Origin: Ruminococcus flavefaciens
Lineage (GTDB): Bacteria > Bacillota > Clostridia > Oscillospirales > Ruminococcaceae
DNA: 6,864 nt
NCBI GenBank assembly: GCA_004554385.1
Contig: SFMO01000057.1
Coordinates: forward strand, 1 to 6,864
Direction of reading: 5' to 3'
Below are positions 1 through 6,732 of this stretch, one piece after another; position 1 is the first letter of the stretch; each line of letters opens with the position of its first letter. Made by a program: the position numbers and the translations under genes. The notes beneath the pieces are model-generated. The model saw nothing but the letters and a program-made list of their open reading frames with translations. It made no database searches and was not told where the DNA came from.

Positions 1-55
1 ACTGAAACTCGATGGAATGTCACCTGTTGAATACCGTCTTGCCAAAGCTGCATAA
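1..55 (+). CDS. IS3-family transposase (OrfB, DDE integrase), C-terminal fragment
   Basis: Only the last 17 codons lie in the window, in the frame starting at base 2, ending LKLDGMSPVEYRLAKAA and a TAA stop at 53-55. The block G-M-S-P-V-E-Y-R is the hallmark C-terminal tail of IS3-family OrfB transposases of the rve/DDE integrase fold, where it follows the last catalytic region. The product would catalyse the strand cleavage and joining of copy-out-paste-in transposition. The catalytic residues themselves are outside the window, so activity cannot be judged. The gene is cut by the window edge, not visibly broken. Its reading direction is towards the transporter operon, which is on the opposite strand, so the two units converge. 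Confidence 0.85.
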   Translation, partial: LKLDGMSPVEYRLAKAA

Positions 56-93
56 AGCAACAAAGCGACCAAGCTTTGTCGCTTTGTCGCTTT
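54..93 (+). terminator. Hairpin after the IS3 transposase, possible terminator
   Basis: ACAAAGCGAC at 60-69 and GTCGCTTTGT at 78-87 pair perfectly around the 8-nt loop caagcttt. The stem extends to about 16 bp (54-69 with 78-93), with one A/C mismatch on the + strand that becomes a G-U pair in a minus-strand transcript. A T-rich stretch (attttctttt) follows about 7 nt later on the + side. The site starts at the transposase stop codon, so a terminator for that gene is the simplest reading. It might also stop transcription arriving from the converging permease operon. The T-tract is not immediately adjacent, so termination is not certain. The right arm includes a short tandem repeat of CTTTGTCG at 74-94. 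Confidence 0.5.
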
Positions 94-116
94 GCATAAA
101 TTTTCTTTTAAATCTT

Positions 117-141
117 TGTCTAACTTTTTGGGGTCAGTTCA
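117..141. repeat. Terminal inverted repeat of the IS3-family element
   Basis: This 25-bp stretch ends in GGGGTCAGTTCA on the + strand. Its complement starts TGAACTGACCCC and continues with A5-GTTAGACA, matching the terminal repeats typical of IS150-group IS3 elements, which begin with TG. The matching left repeat is outside the window. It marks the junction between element and host DNA at about 141/142. Confidence 0.8.
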
Positions 142-163
142 AGTGTGCTGTGATTTTTTGTAA

Positions 164-1063
164 TTATTCCTTTACGCCGCCAAGAGCAACACCAGCGATG
201 ATGAATCTTGAGAGGAAAACGTAAGCAATAATAATAGGAATAATTGAAAGTGCAATTGCGAGGTAGATAGCACCGTAATCATTGAACTTATCTGATGACT
301 GAAGAGCAGATACCATCATAGGAAGGGTCTTCTTCTTAAGATCAACATTGATAAGGATCATGTTAGGTGTATAGAAGTTGTTCCAGCTTGCGATGAAAGC
401 GAAGATAGCCTGAACAGCTATAGCCGGCTTCATCATTGGAATTGCAATTGACACGAAAGTTCTGAACTCACCGCATCCGTCGATACGAGCAGCTTCAACA
501 ATATCAAGCGGGAATGATGACTTCATGTATGATCTCATGAAGTAAACTACCGCAGGAGCAGCGATCGCAGGAAGAATAAGTGGCCAGTATGTATTTGTCA
601 GCTTAAGGTCTGACATAAATGCTATGAATCCAGCAGATGTTACCTGCATAGGTACCATCATAACAAGGAGGATAACAGAGTATGAGATCTCCTTGAGCTT
701 GAAGTCATAGACATGAATTCCGTAAGCAGTAAGAGCTGAGAAGAAAACTGTAAGGAATGTTGAGCAAACAGTGATGATCAAGCTGTTCTTATAACCGTGT
801 AAAGCATTGTAAGAAAGCTTGAAAGTCGGGTCTGTAAACACCTTATGCCAGTTATCACCCAGATGAGAGCTTGGAATAAAGCTGAGTCCGTTTGCTATAT
901 CAGTGTGTGAACGAGTAGCGTTGATAACAAGGATATAGATAGGAAGCAGACATATAATTGTAAGTATAAGGAACCATACGAACAGTATACCGGACTTAAG
1001 TTTTATCTTAAAGGTATAGTTGTCCTTTGCCTTTCCGTATACTGCTTTCATGTTATCACTCAT
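164..1063 (-). CDS. CUT1 sugar ABC transporter permease, MalG type
   Basis: This is one of the two inner-membrane permeases of a carbohydrate importer, forming half of the transport channel and contacting the ATPase through its EAA loop. The 299-residue protein has about six hydrophobic segments (roughly residues 24-47, 92-115, 127-150, 157-177, 213-233 and 266-288). The EAA motif at residues 190-213 starts EAARIDGCGEF and ends with an IPMMKP block; this is the signature of binding-protein-dependent transport permeases. Length and the C-terminal GVALGGVKE fit the MalG/carbohydrate uptake transporter-1 family. The ATG overlaps the stop of the upstream permease gene in an ATGA arrangement (1060-1063), and GGAGG at 1073-1077 precedes it, so the start is secure. 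It is the last gene of the operon before an insertion sequence. No sugar-specific residues can be read; the substrate is unknown. Confidence 0.95.
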   Translation of the reverse strand: MSDNMKAVYGKAKDNYTFKIKLKSGILFVWFLILTIICLLPIYILVINATRSHTDIANGLSFIPSSHLGDNWHKVFTDPTFKLSYNALHGYKNSLIITVCSTFLTVFFSALTAYGIHVYDFKLKEISYSVILLVMMVPMQVTSAGFIAFMSDLKLTNTYWPLILPAIAAPAVVYFMRSYMKSSFPLDIVEAARIDGCGEFRTFVSIAIPMMKPAIAVQAIFAFIASWNNFYTPNMILINVDLKKKTLPMMVSALQSSDKFNDYGAIYLAIALSIIPIIIAYVFLSRFIIAGVALGGVKE

Positions 1064-2112
1064 AAACTGATCCCTCCAAACTGCTTGCTTTCTTTCTTAG
1101 CCTGCTGAGCGATCTTTTTACGCTGCTTCTTCTTAGCGATCTCATCCTTATCACGTGTGATATAGAAAGCAACAAGACCAAGGATAAGAGTAATGAAGAA
1201 TAGAAGTACTGATGTAGCACCTGCATAACCCATTTTATTCTGGTCAGCCTGTGCATGGAAGTACTGGAAGATCATAACAGCAAGAGTTTTAAGGTTATCG
1301 TTTACTGTCTGAGTCTTTCTGTAAAGGAAAGGAATATCAAACATCTGGAGACCACCGATCATAGATGTTATAAGAGTATAAGCCATGATAGGAGTCAGCA
1401 GAGGAAGAGTGATCTTTCTGAAAACCTGTCCGGAGCTTGCGCCGTCAATGCTTGCAGCTTCAAACAGTGAAGGGTTGATACCCTGAATACCTGACATGAG
1501 CATGATCATGGTATTACCGAACCACATCCATGTCTGAATAAACATTACGATAACACGAGACTGCCATACACCCTCAACAAAAGGAACGGTATCATAAAGA
1601 CCCGAAGCGGCGTCTCTGTGGACAATTCCCATCTTATATAAGAGGAAATTGATAGAACCGGGGTTTGTTTCCGATTGACCGCAGAGCTGAAGGAAAAGTA
1701 CAGCTACTGAAGCGGCAGTAATGATGTTCGGAAGATACATAACGATCTTAAAGAAGCCCTTGCCTGGGATCTTTAACTGCGCTTCTGTAAACCAAACCGC
1801 CAGTGAAAGTGAAAGTGCCAACTGAGGAATAAAATTACCTACCCAGAGAATAACAGTATTCTTCAGACAATTGAAAAAGCTCTCGTGAATAACACGGACT
1901 TTTCTTGATCCGCCAAACAGGATGTCCTTATAATTCTGAAGACCTACCCATGCTTCAACGGATTTACCGTTACCATGGAAGCTTACAATAAAGGTGTTGA
2001 TCAGCGGCCATAATTGGAAAAAGAAATAAACCAGAAAGAACGGCAATATAAAAATATAGCCATACTTTGCATAGCTAATAGACTTTATGCGTCTCTGCGC
2101 ACCTGAAGCCAT
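1060..2112 (-). CDS. CUT1 sugar ABC transporter permease, MalF type
   Basis: This partner permease of the same importer has 350 residues starting MASGAQRRIKS. Hydrophobic segments lie near residues 17-39, 84-108, 122-144, 186-208, 241-260 and 297-318. The EAA loop at about 218-240 starts EAASIDGASSG and ends ITLPLLTP, the ATPase-docking motif of this family. The C-terminal tail (321-344) is rich in Lys and Arg and is presumably cytoplasmic. I chose the ATG at 2110-2112 because GAGAGGTG (2121-2128) lies 8 nt upstream. An in-frame ATG 14 codons earlier (2152-2154) lies at the intercistronic hairpin, lacks a ribosome binding site, and would add an implausible Tyr-rich start. The gene is coupled to the next permease by the ATGA overlap and lies 106 bp after the binding-protein gene. 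The substrate is unknown, most likely an oligosaccharide. Confidence 0.94.
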   Translation of the reverse strand: MASGAQRRIKSISYAKYGYIFILPFFLVYFFFQLWPLINTFIVSFHGNGKSVEAWVGLQNYKDILFGGSRKVRVIHESFFNCLKNTVILWVGNFIPQLALSLSLAVWFTEAQLKIPGKGFFKIVMYLPNIITAASVAVLFLQLCGQSETNPGSINFLLYKMGIVHRDAASGLYDTVPFVEGVWQSRVIVMFIQTWMWFGNTMIMLMSGIQGINPSLFEAASIDGASSGQVFRKITLPLLTPIMAYTLITSMIGGLQMFDIPFLYRKTQTVNDNLKTLAVMIFQYFHAQADQNKMGYAGATSVLLFFITLILGLVAFYITRDKDEIAKKKQRKKIAQQAKKESKQFGGISL

Positions 2113-2120
2113 AACACACA

Positions 2121-2128
2121 CACCTCTC
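2121..2128 (-). promoter_or_regulatory. Ribosome binding site of the MalF-type permease
   Basis: GAGAGGTG on the minus strand lies 8 nt upstream of the ATG at 2110-2112. It decides the start codon in favour of the shorter, MASGAQRR form of the permease over an upstream in-frame ATG at 2152-2154. Confidence 0.75.
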
Positions 2129-2153
2129 GGAAAATAATATAAATAAATATACA

Positions 2154-2181
2154 CCTACGGAATACATAAGTATTCCGTAGG
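2154..2181 (-). promoter_or_regulatory. Intercistronic hairpin between binding-protein and permease genes
   Basis: CCTACGGAATA (2154-2164) and TATTCCGTAGG (2171-2181) form a perfect 11-bp stem around a 6-nt loop. It begins 37 nt after the stop codon of the binding-protein gene. No run of U follows on the minus strand (the next bases are TGTATATTTATTTAT), so it is not a clean intrinsic terminator. In many sugar ABC operons such a stem protects the 3' end of the binding-protein message or partly attenuates readthrough, giving more binding protein than permease. That role is inferred here from position and shape. Confidence 0.7.
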
Positions 2182-2218
2182 CATATTTATTACATTGTAC
2201 AGTTAGACTACTTATGAA

Positions 2219-3697
2219 TTAGTCTTCCCACTCGAGGTCAGGGCAGGATTCTGCAACCTTATCCTTGAATGCGTTAACTGTGTCATCCCAAGACTTGCCG
2301 CCGTCAAGATATTCCTTCTTAACAACATCGCTGAAGTCAGCCTTTACAGCTGCGTCATAAGGTGTGATAAGACCCTTGAAGTCGATGTTCTTAGCGTTGT
2401 TAGCAAGCTCTGCGAAGTAGTTCTGCTTGTCAGCAAAGTTTCCGGAGATCTTCTCGTTGAATACTGTGTTAGCAGAGATAAGGTCGTCCATAACCTTAGA
2501 GTTGTTTACATACTCTGGCTTTGCCTTTGCGTATGCAGACATCTGATCATAGTTAGATGTAGCAGAAAGGATAAAGTCACGAGCCTCGTTACCGTTATCA
2601 GTATTAGGATTAACAACGAGCCATGTACCGCCCCAGTAGAATGGCTGAGGTCCCTCACATACGTTCCACTTACCATACTGAGCGCCGCCTTCGCCGCCTG
2701 CAGCATCGAGGAAGAATCCGCCGAAGCCCCAAGTTGATACGAAGTAACCCATAGCGTTGCCGGATACACCAGCAGCTGTCCACTCATCTGTCCACTGGCT
2801 GTTCTTTGTAACACCGCCGCACTCCCAGAGAGTCTTTGCTGTGTCAGCAAACTTCTTGCAAGAATCATCTATCTGGAGCTTGTTGTCTACAACCCAAGGA
2901 GTTGTACGTCCGCAAGCGAATGCCTGCCAGAGACCACCGAGTGAGTCAGCAAGAGCAACGCTGCCGCTTGACTTCTCAGAAACTGTCTTAGCAGCTGCAA
3001 CGAAGTTGTCCCAGTTGTTGATCTGCTTCTGCATATCAGCAGGTGTCTCAGCACCGAGGTACTCCTTAGCAAGGTCAGCTCTGTAAGCGAAGCCGCCTGC
3101 TGCTGCCTGCCATGAAACGCCCTTACGAACGCCGTTCTTATCCTTACCGATCTCATCAGTGTAGCTGTAGATGTCAGCGAAATCTGAATCGATAAGACCG
3201 AGCTTGGTGAGATCCAGTGTCTTTGTGTCATCGTTGATGTACTTGAGAGCCCAGTCAGCCTCTACAAGGTAAACGTCCATGTCTTCGCCGCCGTTGAAGA
3301 GCTGATCATAGTTCTCAGCAGCCTCGCCGCCCTTTACGTTAAGGATGTTAGCGTTAACGCCTTCAACCTTGCCATCAGCGAGATCCTGTACGATTGTATC
3401 GTAGCTAAGGCCCTTCCACTGAGCGATGAGGTAAGGAACGTCATCAGCATTCCAAGCAACAACTGTAAATTCTTTACCGCCCTGCTTGATAGATGGATCC
3501 ATCTTGCCTTCTGTTCCAGACTCAGCTGTTGTTGTCTCAGCGTCACCAGTAGTTGTTGCTTCATCGTTTGCAGATGTAGCAGCCTCTGTTGCCTTTTCGC
3601 TTGTTGAAGATGAGCCCTTGTCACCGCAGCTTGCGAAAGCTGTAGCAGACATTGCGAGTGTAGCTACTAAAGCTAAAGTTCTCTTAAGTGTGTTCAT
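2219..3697 (-). CDS. Extracellular sugar-binding lipoprotein of a CUT1 ABC transporter
   Basis: This is the substrate-binding protein of the importer, 492 residues, anchored outside the cell by a lipid. The N-terminus MNTLKRTLALVATLAM is a signal peptide, and Cys24 in the context AFASC-GDKGSS is a likely lipobox, slightly off consensus. Residues 25-65 are a low-complexity Ser/Thr/Glu/Ala linker typical of Gram-positive lipoproteins. The rest resembles solute-binding family 1 proteins, starting EFTVVAWNADDVPYL near residue 76. Aromatic clusters such as TWGFGGFF (322-329) and FYWGGTW (353-359) could stack on sugar rings. The start is supported by AAGGAGG at 3707-3713. It is the first gene of the operon with the two permeases following, and codon use is narrow, consistent with high expression. 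Substrate is not determinable; a plant cell wall oligosaccharide is a guess from the likely host. Confidence 0.93.
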   Translation of the reverse strand: MNTLKRTLALVATLAMSATAFASCGDKGSSSTSEKATEAATSANDEATTTGDAETTTAESGTEGKMDPSIKQGGKEFTVVAWNADDVPYLIAQWKGLSYDTIVQDLADGKVEGVNANILNVKGGEAAENYDQLFNGGEDMDVYLVEADWALKYINDDTKTLDLTKLGLIDSDFADIYSYTDEIGKDKNGVRKGVSWQAAAGGFAYRADLAKEYLGAETPADMQKQINNWDNFVAAAKTVSEKSSGSVALADSLGGLWQAFACGRTTPWVVDNKLQIDDSCKKFADTAKTLWECGGVTKNSQWTDEWTAAGVSGNAMGYFVSTWGFGGFFLDAAGGEGGAQYGKWNVCEGPQPFYWGGTWLVVNPNTDNGNEARDFILSATSNYDQMSAYAKAKPEYVNNSKVMDDLISANTVFNEKISGNFADKQNYFAELANNAKNIDFKGLITPYDAAVKADFSDVVKKEYLDGGKSWDDTVNAFKDKVAESCPDLEWED

Positions 3698-3721
3698 GAG
3701 ATTTTTCCTCCTTAAATATCT

Positions 3722-3762
3722 ATATTATACTTGCGTATAATATTATCTTGGTTGATAATATT
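3722..3762 (-). promoter_or_regulatory. Two overlapping inverted repeats upstream of the binding-protein gene
   Basis: AATATTATC (3739-3747) and GATAATATT (3754-3762) form a perfect 9-bp inverted repeat with a 6-nt spacer. ATATTATAC (3722-3730) and GTATAATAT (3735-3743) form a second perfect 9-bp repeat with a 4-nt spacer, which reads GCAA, a GNRA-type loop, on the minus strand. The two share bases 3739-3743, so as RNA they could not both form fully. The second ends 8 nt from the ribosome binding site. A TATAAT at 3724-3729 on the minus strand could be a -10 box, with no good -35 box, in which case the upstream repeat would be an operator over the -35 region. Regulator and ligand are unknown. 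Confidence 0.55.
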
Positions 3763-3854
3763 TTTGCGGGTAACATCGCGGCATTATTACTGTCTGATGA
3801 TTGTGCTCACCGCAGACGTCCTGCAACCGTTCTGTCAGCCTTTGCTTCTGTTCC

Positions 3855-3876
3855 TGTGAGTCTTTCAGATCTCACA
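3855..3876 (-). promoter_or_regulatory. Small hairpin in the presumed transporter leader
   Basis: TGTGAG (3855-3860) pairs with CTCACA (3871-3876), and the inner TCT (3861-3863) can pair with AGA (3867-3869) with one bulged base, leaving a 3-nt loop. It lies about 160 nt upstream of the binding-protein start, within the transcript expected from the promoter at 4095-4123. No function is assigned. Confidence 0.35.
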
Positions 3877-3946
3877 TAAAATATCTTTTTGCATTGCCAT
3901 TGTATTTTATACATCCCGATCATTTCATACATGGGCGGCGTACATC

Positions 3947-3963
3947 TGTGAACGTCCTTCACA
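3947..3963. repeat. Short inverted repeat in the presumed leader
   Basis: TGTGAA (3947-3952) and TTCACA (3958-3963) are exact inverted copies separated by cgtcc. The half-sites resemble the TGTGAG/CTCACA pair about 90 bp away. It could be a small hairpin or a protein site; nothing in the sequence decides between them. Confidence 0.3.
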
Positions 3964-4052
3964 TCTGCCGTCACAAGAGCCTGTGTAATCCACAATCGCT
4001 CCGTATCACAACTCAGCAGTCCACAATGTTCCGAACGTCAAATCTTTCCATT

Positions 4053-4067
4053 GTAAAGCAGCTTTAC
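4053..4067. promoter_or_regulatory. 15-bp palindrome downstream of the distal promoter
   Basis: GTAAAGCAGCTTTAC is a perfect palindrome with 7-bp arms and a single central base. It would lie at about +21 to +36 of a transcript started by the promoter at 4095-4123, a position where a bound repressor could block elongation. The regulator is not known, and no regulator gene is in the window. Confidence 0.4.
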
Positions 4068-4094
4068 TGTGCAACAATTGCTTTTGCATTTACA

Positions 4095-4123
4095 AATATA
4101 TCGTATTTTGCGGTCGAAGTCAA
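4095..4123 (-). promoter_or_regulatory. Predicted sigma-A-type promoter for the transporter operon
   Basis: On the minus strand TTGACT (4118-4123) and TATATT (4095-4100) match the housekeeping -35 and -10 consensus at five of six bases each and are separated by exactly 17 bp. Transcription would start near 4088 and run towards the binding-protein gene, giving a leader of about 390 nt. It is the best promoter-like pair I found in the intergenic region. It is a prediction from sequence only; a closer start from a TATAAT at 3724-3729 is an alternative. Confidence 0.55.
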
Positions 4124-4335
4124 TACTTTGTATCATTCTTTAACCCTTTTTGGCGATACTGCACACAATTTACAGCTTTTCTTTGGTAAAAATGACGTGA
4201 TAATACCTAAAAGTTACAATTCGGTAAAATACACATTCAGAGGCTTATTCTTTTATGCCTATTGCCTAACAGATAAAATTTTCTATGTTTTTCTTGTATA
4301 GTTTTGAGCTATTTGTCAAACGTACATTCGATTCC

Positions 4336-4542
4336 TTATTTTTCTCCGATTGAATTATACGCATATATTTCAAGTATCATTGATGCATCAACAGCATTTA
4401 GTCTGCCGCTCTCATCCATGTCACCTATTCTTACCTGCGCTTCAGTGAGCTGACCGATGTTTCCTGTAGACGTCAATGCATAATAAGTTAGAACCATTGA
4501 TGCGTCAACAGCATTCACTGCACCGTCACAATTCACGTCCCC
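4336..4542 (-). other. Type I dockerin domain of the peptidase pseudogene
   Basis: The last 68 residues start GDVNCDGAVNAVDASMVL. They contain two calcium-binding loops, D-V-N-C-D-G-A-V-N-A-V-D and D-M-D-E-S-G-R-L-N-A-V-D, each followed by a helix with the pattern ASM(V/I)L..YA. The loop ligands at positions 1, 3, 5, 9 and 12 are all oxygen-bearing (Asp, Asn or Ser), so the fold should be able to bind calcium. Dockerins tether proteins to cohesins on scaffoldins or the cell surface. The partner cohesin is not in the window. Confidence 0.92.
4379..4515. repeat. Direct DNA repeat encoding the duplicated dockerin motif
   Basis: ATTGATGCATCAACAGCATT (4379-4398) and ATTGATGCGTCAACAGCATT (4496-4515) match at 19 of 20 bases, 117 bp apart. 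Both encode NAVDASM read on the minus strand. They reflect the internal duplication of the dockerin, and the near identity at the DNA level suggests recent homogenisation or strong constraint. Confidence 0.8.
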
Positions 4543-6732
4543 GGGCTTTACGCTCCGCTGTTTCGGAACATAAACAGTTGCAGACGCAAAAGCACTGTCT
4601 GTAGCACAGTATCTTACATAGCAAGACGTTTCAGCTTTTATTCGGCTTTCCGATCTATAATCCGTGCCTATTATCTTATGCATAGCATCTTTGTCGAGTC
4701 CTGTTCGCTTTTCCATTAGTTTTTCGAATTCATCACATGAATAGCCGTACTGAAAAGCCATTTCCTCCAGAATAATCTCTGAGAAGTAGCCTTCATAGGC
4801 AATTTCATATATATCCTCATCAAAAGCGTAGCTTTCTTCATCATAGAGCCTTAGTTTATTGAGATCAGGGATACCTGACGGCGCATCAGGAATATCATAT
4901 CTTGCAGCCTCGCTAGAAAAAATACCGTTTCCGCCTGCTGCTCTGAGTGTGAATGACTCTCCCGGAATAACGCTTAGGTAGTACAAGCCATTATCCTCAG
5001 GTGAAACATCTTCACCGCTTATAATTCTTCCTTTTGCGGATCTAAAATCCGTAATATCCGAATCTCCCACAGCTATTTCAAGCTTCTCACTGATCTCTCT
5101 GCTGAAAGGACCTATTGCTTCAGCACGGTAATTTATTTTAAATTCTGTTACTAAAGCTCTTTCCGGAACTTTTATAGGTATTTCTTTACCGTTTTTTAAC
5201 GCAGTTAGAGTCTGCCCCGCATATTCAAGCACATCTGAACCTACAGTCAACTCCTGTCCATCAGGTGAAAGGATGCTGTCTGCAAGGGATACGCTGATAA
5301 TCCCCTTTTCTTCATCAAATCTTACAAGAGATCTGTTAATATGCAGGGTAACAGTATTGTCTTTGCAATTCTCACCTGTCAGCTTCAGCTCAACAGTCGT
5401 TTCTCCGTAATCAGCAGGTATCTGTTCAGTCCATTGATATGGACTGTATTTAACGCTTCCGATCTCTGTATCATATATGGTCCCCAGCCGAAGAGCGACA
5501 TAGCTGCACTCCTCAGGGATATTTATAGTGTATTCATTCTCTGCTGTTCTTGAAGCATACTTCAGATCATAGTAATCATACTTATCTGTCTTATATCCTA
5601 TCCAGTTGAAAGCTGCTCGTTTGGGATAAAAGCTTCTCTCTGAAACAATATTGCCTTTTACGCTGTCATTGACTACATACGCACTGATCTTTACAGCATC
5701 GGTAATAGCAAATCCACCCTCATATTTGGTAATTACTTCGTCATTGTCCGCAGAATAGTATATCTCGCCCTGCTCATTACCGCAGTATAATTCTACTTTT
5801 TCATCCTTTGCAACAGCTCCTGCAGGATGTGAAAAACTCACCTTTCCTACAGGCTCTGCATAGGCTTTCAGTGTAAGATTTCCGAAATTGGTCTTTATGT
5901 CGCCCATGTCAAAAATCTTTTTATAGTTCTTTTCGCCCTGCTGAGCATCTCTCCAGAGTTCGGTGTCACTTTCGTCTATACCGTCATACAGCTGACTTAT
6001 AAACGAATCAAGAAGATACTGTTTTTCCTCTTCGGTATAAGTAACACTTTCATCGCATACATCAGTCCATGTTCTGCCGTCCGCGCTGAAAAAACTCTCG
6101 CCTCTGCCTGTCATGCTCCTGATCCTGCTGTCATCTGCCAATGTTGTTATATCCAGCCTCGCATTTGCCGAACTCTCAACGTAAAGACTGCTCTCAAGAG
6201 GCAGAACAAAAGGCGATTCCTCACAGTACAGCTTAACTACTACACTGAATTTTTCATTATCATCAAGTACTACAGGTTCATCAAGGTCAATCGTGTAAAA
6301 CCCTGTTATATCACATTTTCCTTTTGTGACTGATGAGGGAGTACCCGATGATGGATCATTTTCGTCCTTTAAGTCAGAATATATAGTGATCTCGTATTCT
6401 GTACCTGTATTATATATATATGTACCGACTGAACTGAGCTGAATGTTTCCTTCAGAAGTAAATATATCAGCCATATATGAAGGCCCGTTTTCCTCAGAAG
6501 TGTCAAATGCAGACATAGTCTGTATAGGCATGAAGCTGTCATACTGAAATATTATATCGTGCTCGTCAGCGTTTTCAAGCTCATAAACTGCGAAATCACT
6601 GATCGTTCCATCGAAATATGAAAGCCAGAAATAGCCTTCATCTCCATCATGAGTTCCCCAGCTGTTCTGACAAAGCCATGCTCCGTCCCCTTCTGGCTTA
6701 TTCTTAAAATGAGATGCAGGAAAGCTTGTAAA

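Larger units (their letters stand above)
1..141 (+). mobile_element. IS3-family (IS150-like) insertion sequence, 3' end
   Basis: This is the right-hand end of an insertion sequence that begins outside the window. It contains the last codons of an IS3-type transposase (1-55), a hairpin (54-93) and a terminal inverted repeat at 117-141. Read inward from the element's edge, that repeat begins TGAACTGACCCC and continues AAAAAGTTAGACA, the pattern seen in IS150-group elements, with the terminal TG/CA dinucleotide at 140-141. Host DNA should therefore resume at 142, only 22 nt from the stop codon of the permease gene. The family is recognised from the transposase tail and the repeat together. The exact edge could be off by a base or two because the other end and the target duplication are not visible. 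Confidence 0.85.
3698..4335. other. Non-coding intergenic and leader region
   Basis: These 638 bp hold no convincing gene. They separate the dockerin pseudogene from the transporter operon, both on the minus strand. Going upstream from the binding-protein start, there is a ribosome binding site (3707-3713), overlapping inverted repeats (3722-3762), two small hairpins (3855-3876 and 3947-3963), a 15-bp palindrome (4053-4067) and a good minus-strand promoter (4095-4123). Between 4124 and 4335, just after the pseudogene stop, I see only AT-rich sequence; no clear intrinsic terminator is present. Open frames of 166 and 62 codons cross the region on opposite strands, but neither shows a ribosome binding site or a recognisable protein. 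Confidence 0.7.
4336..6726 (-). pseudogene. Dockerin-bearing C1A-type cysteine peptidase with lectin-like domain, 5' part lost to IS21 insertion
   Basis: The remnant encodes 796 residues to a TAA stop. It begins SFPASHFKNKPEGDGAWL and carries NSWG (6655-6666), the catalytic-Asn motif of papain-family peptidases. The Cys and His of the catalytic triad and the secretion signal are missing. Next comes a region resembling the lectin-like domain that follows C1A peptidases in Ruminococcus-type bacteria (about 6055-6600, including FFSADGRTWTDV). After it lie a segment like a chitobiase C-terminal beta-sandwich (about 5615-5850, with EIYYSAD), further beta-rich sequence, and a C-terminal type I dockerin (4336-4542). 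Homology reads in frame up to 6726, where IS21 sequence begins and meets a stop (6736-6738). The ATG at 6529-6531 is internal and lacks a ribosome binding site. The intact protein was probably a secreted protease docking to a cohesin. The missing part may lie beyond the IS. Confidence 0.85.

Noticed and set aside
12..224. Open frame of 70 codons on the + strand at the left edge
   Set aside because: It is a shifted frame of the IS3 transposase tail that runs on through the hairpin, the terminal repeat and the end of the permease gene.
2113..2154. Longer start for the MalF-type permease at 2152-2154
   Set aside because: The extra 14 residues begin in the intercistronic hairpin, lack a ribosome binding site, and the internal ATG at 2110-2112 has GAGAGGTG at good spacing.
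3947..3963. CRP-like site TGTGA...TCACA
   Set aside because: The half-sites are 7 bp apart, not the 6 bp of CRP sites, and Firmicutes of this kind do not normally use CRP-cAMP control.
3807..3995. Open frame of 62 codons on the minus strand in the leader
   Set aside because: It begins with TTG without a proper ribosome binding site and resembles nothing I know. A degraded gene fragment is possible but not supportable.
3801..4301. Open frame of 166 codons on the + strand in the intergenic region
   Set aside because: The translation is rich in Cys, His, Phe and Ser with no recognisable domain, there is no ribosome binding site, and it lies opposite the predicted promoter and leader.
4200..4335. 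Intrinsic terminator after the dockerin gene
   Set aside because: Only a 4-bp AGGC/GCCT pairing with a long AT-rich loop is visible; it is too weak to call.
6529..6531. ATG taken as the true start of the dockerin protein
   Set aside because: Clear homology (peptidase end with NSWG and the start of the lectin-like domain) continues in frame upstream to 6726, and no ribosome binding site precedes this ATG.
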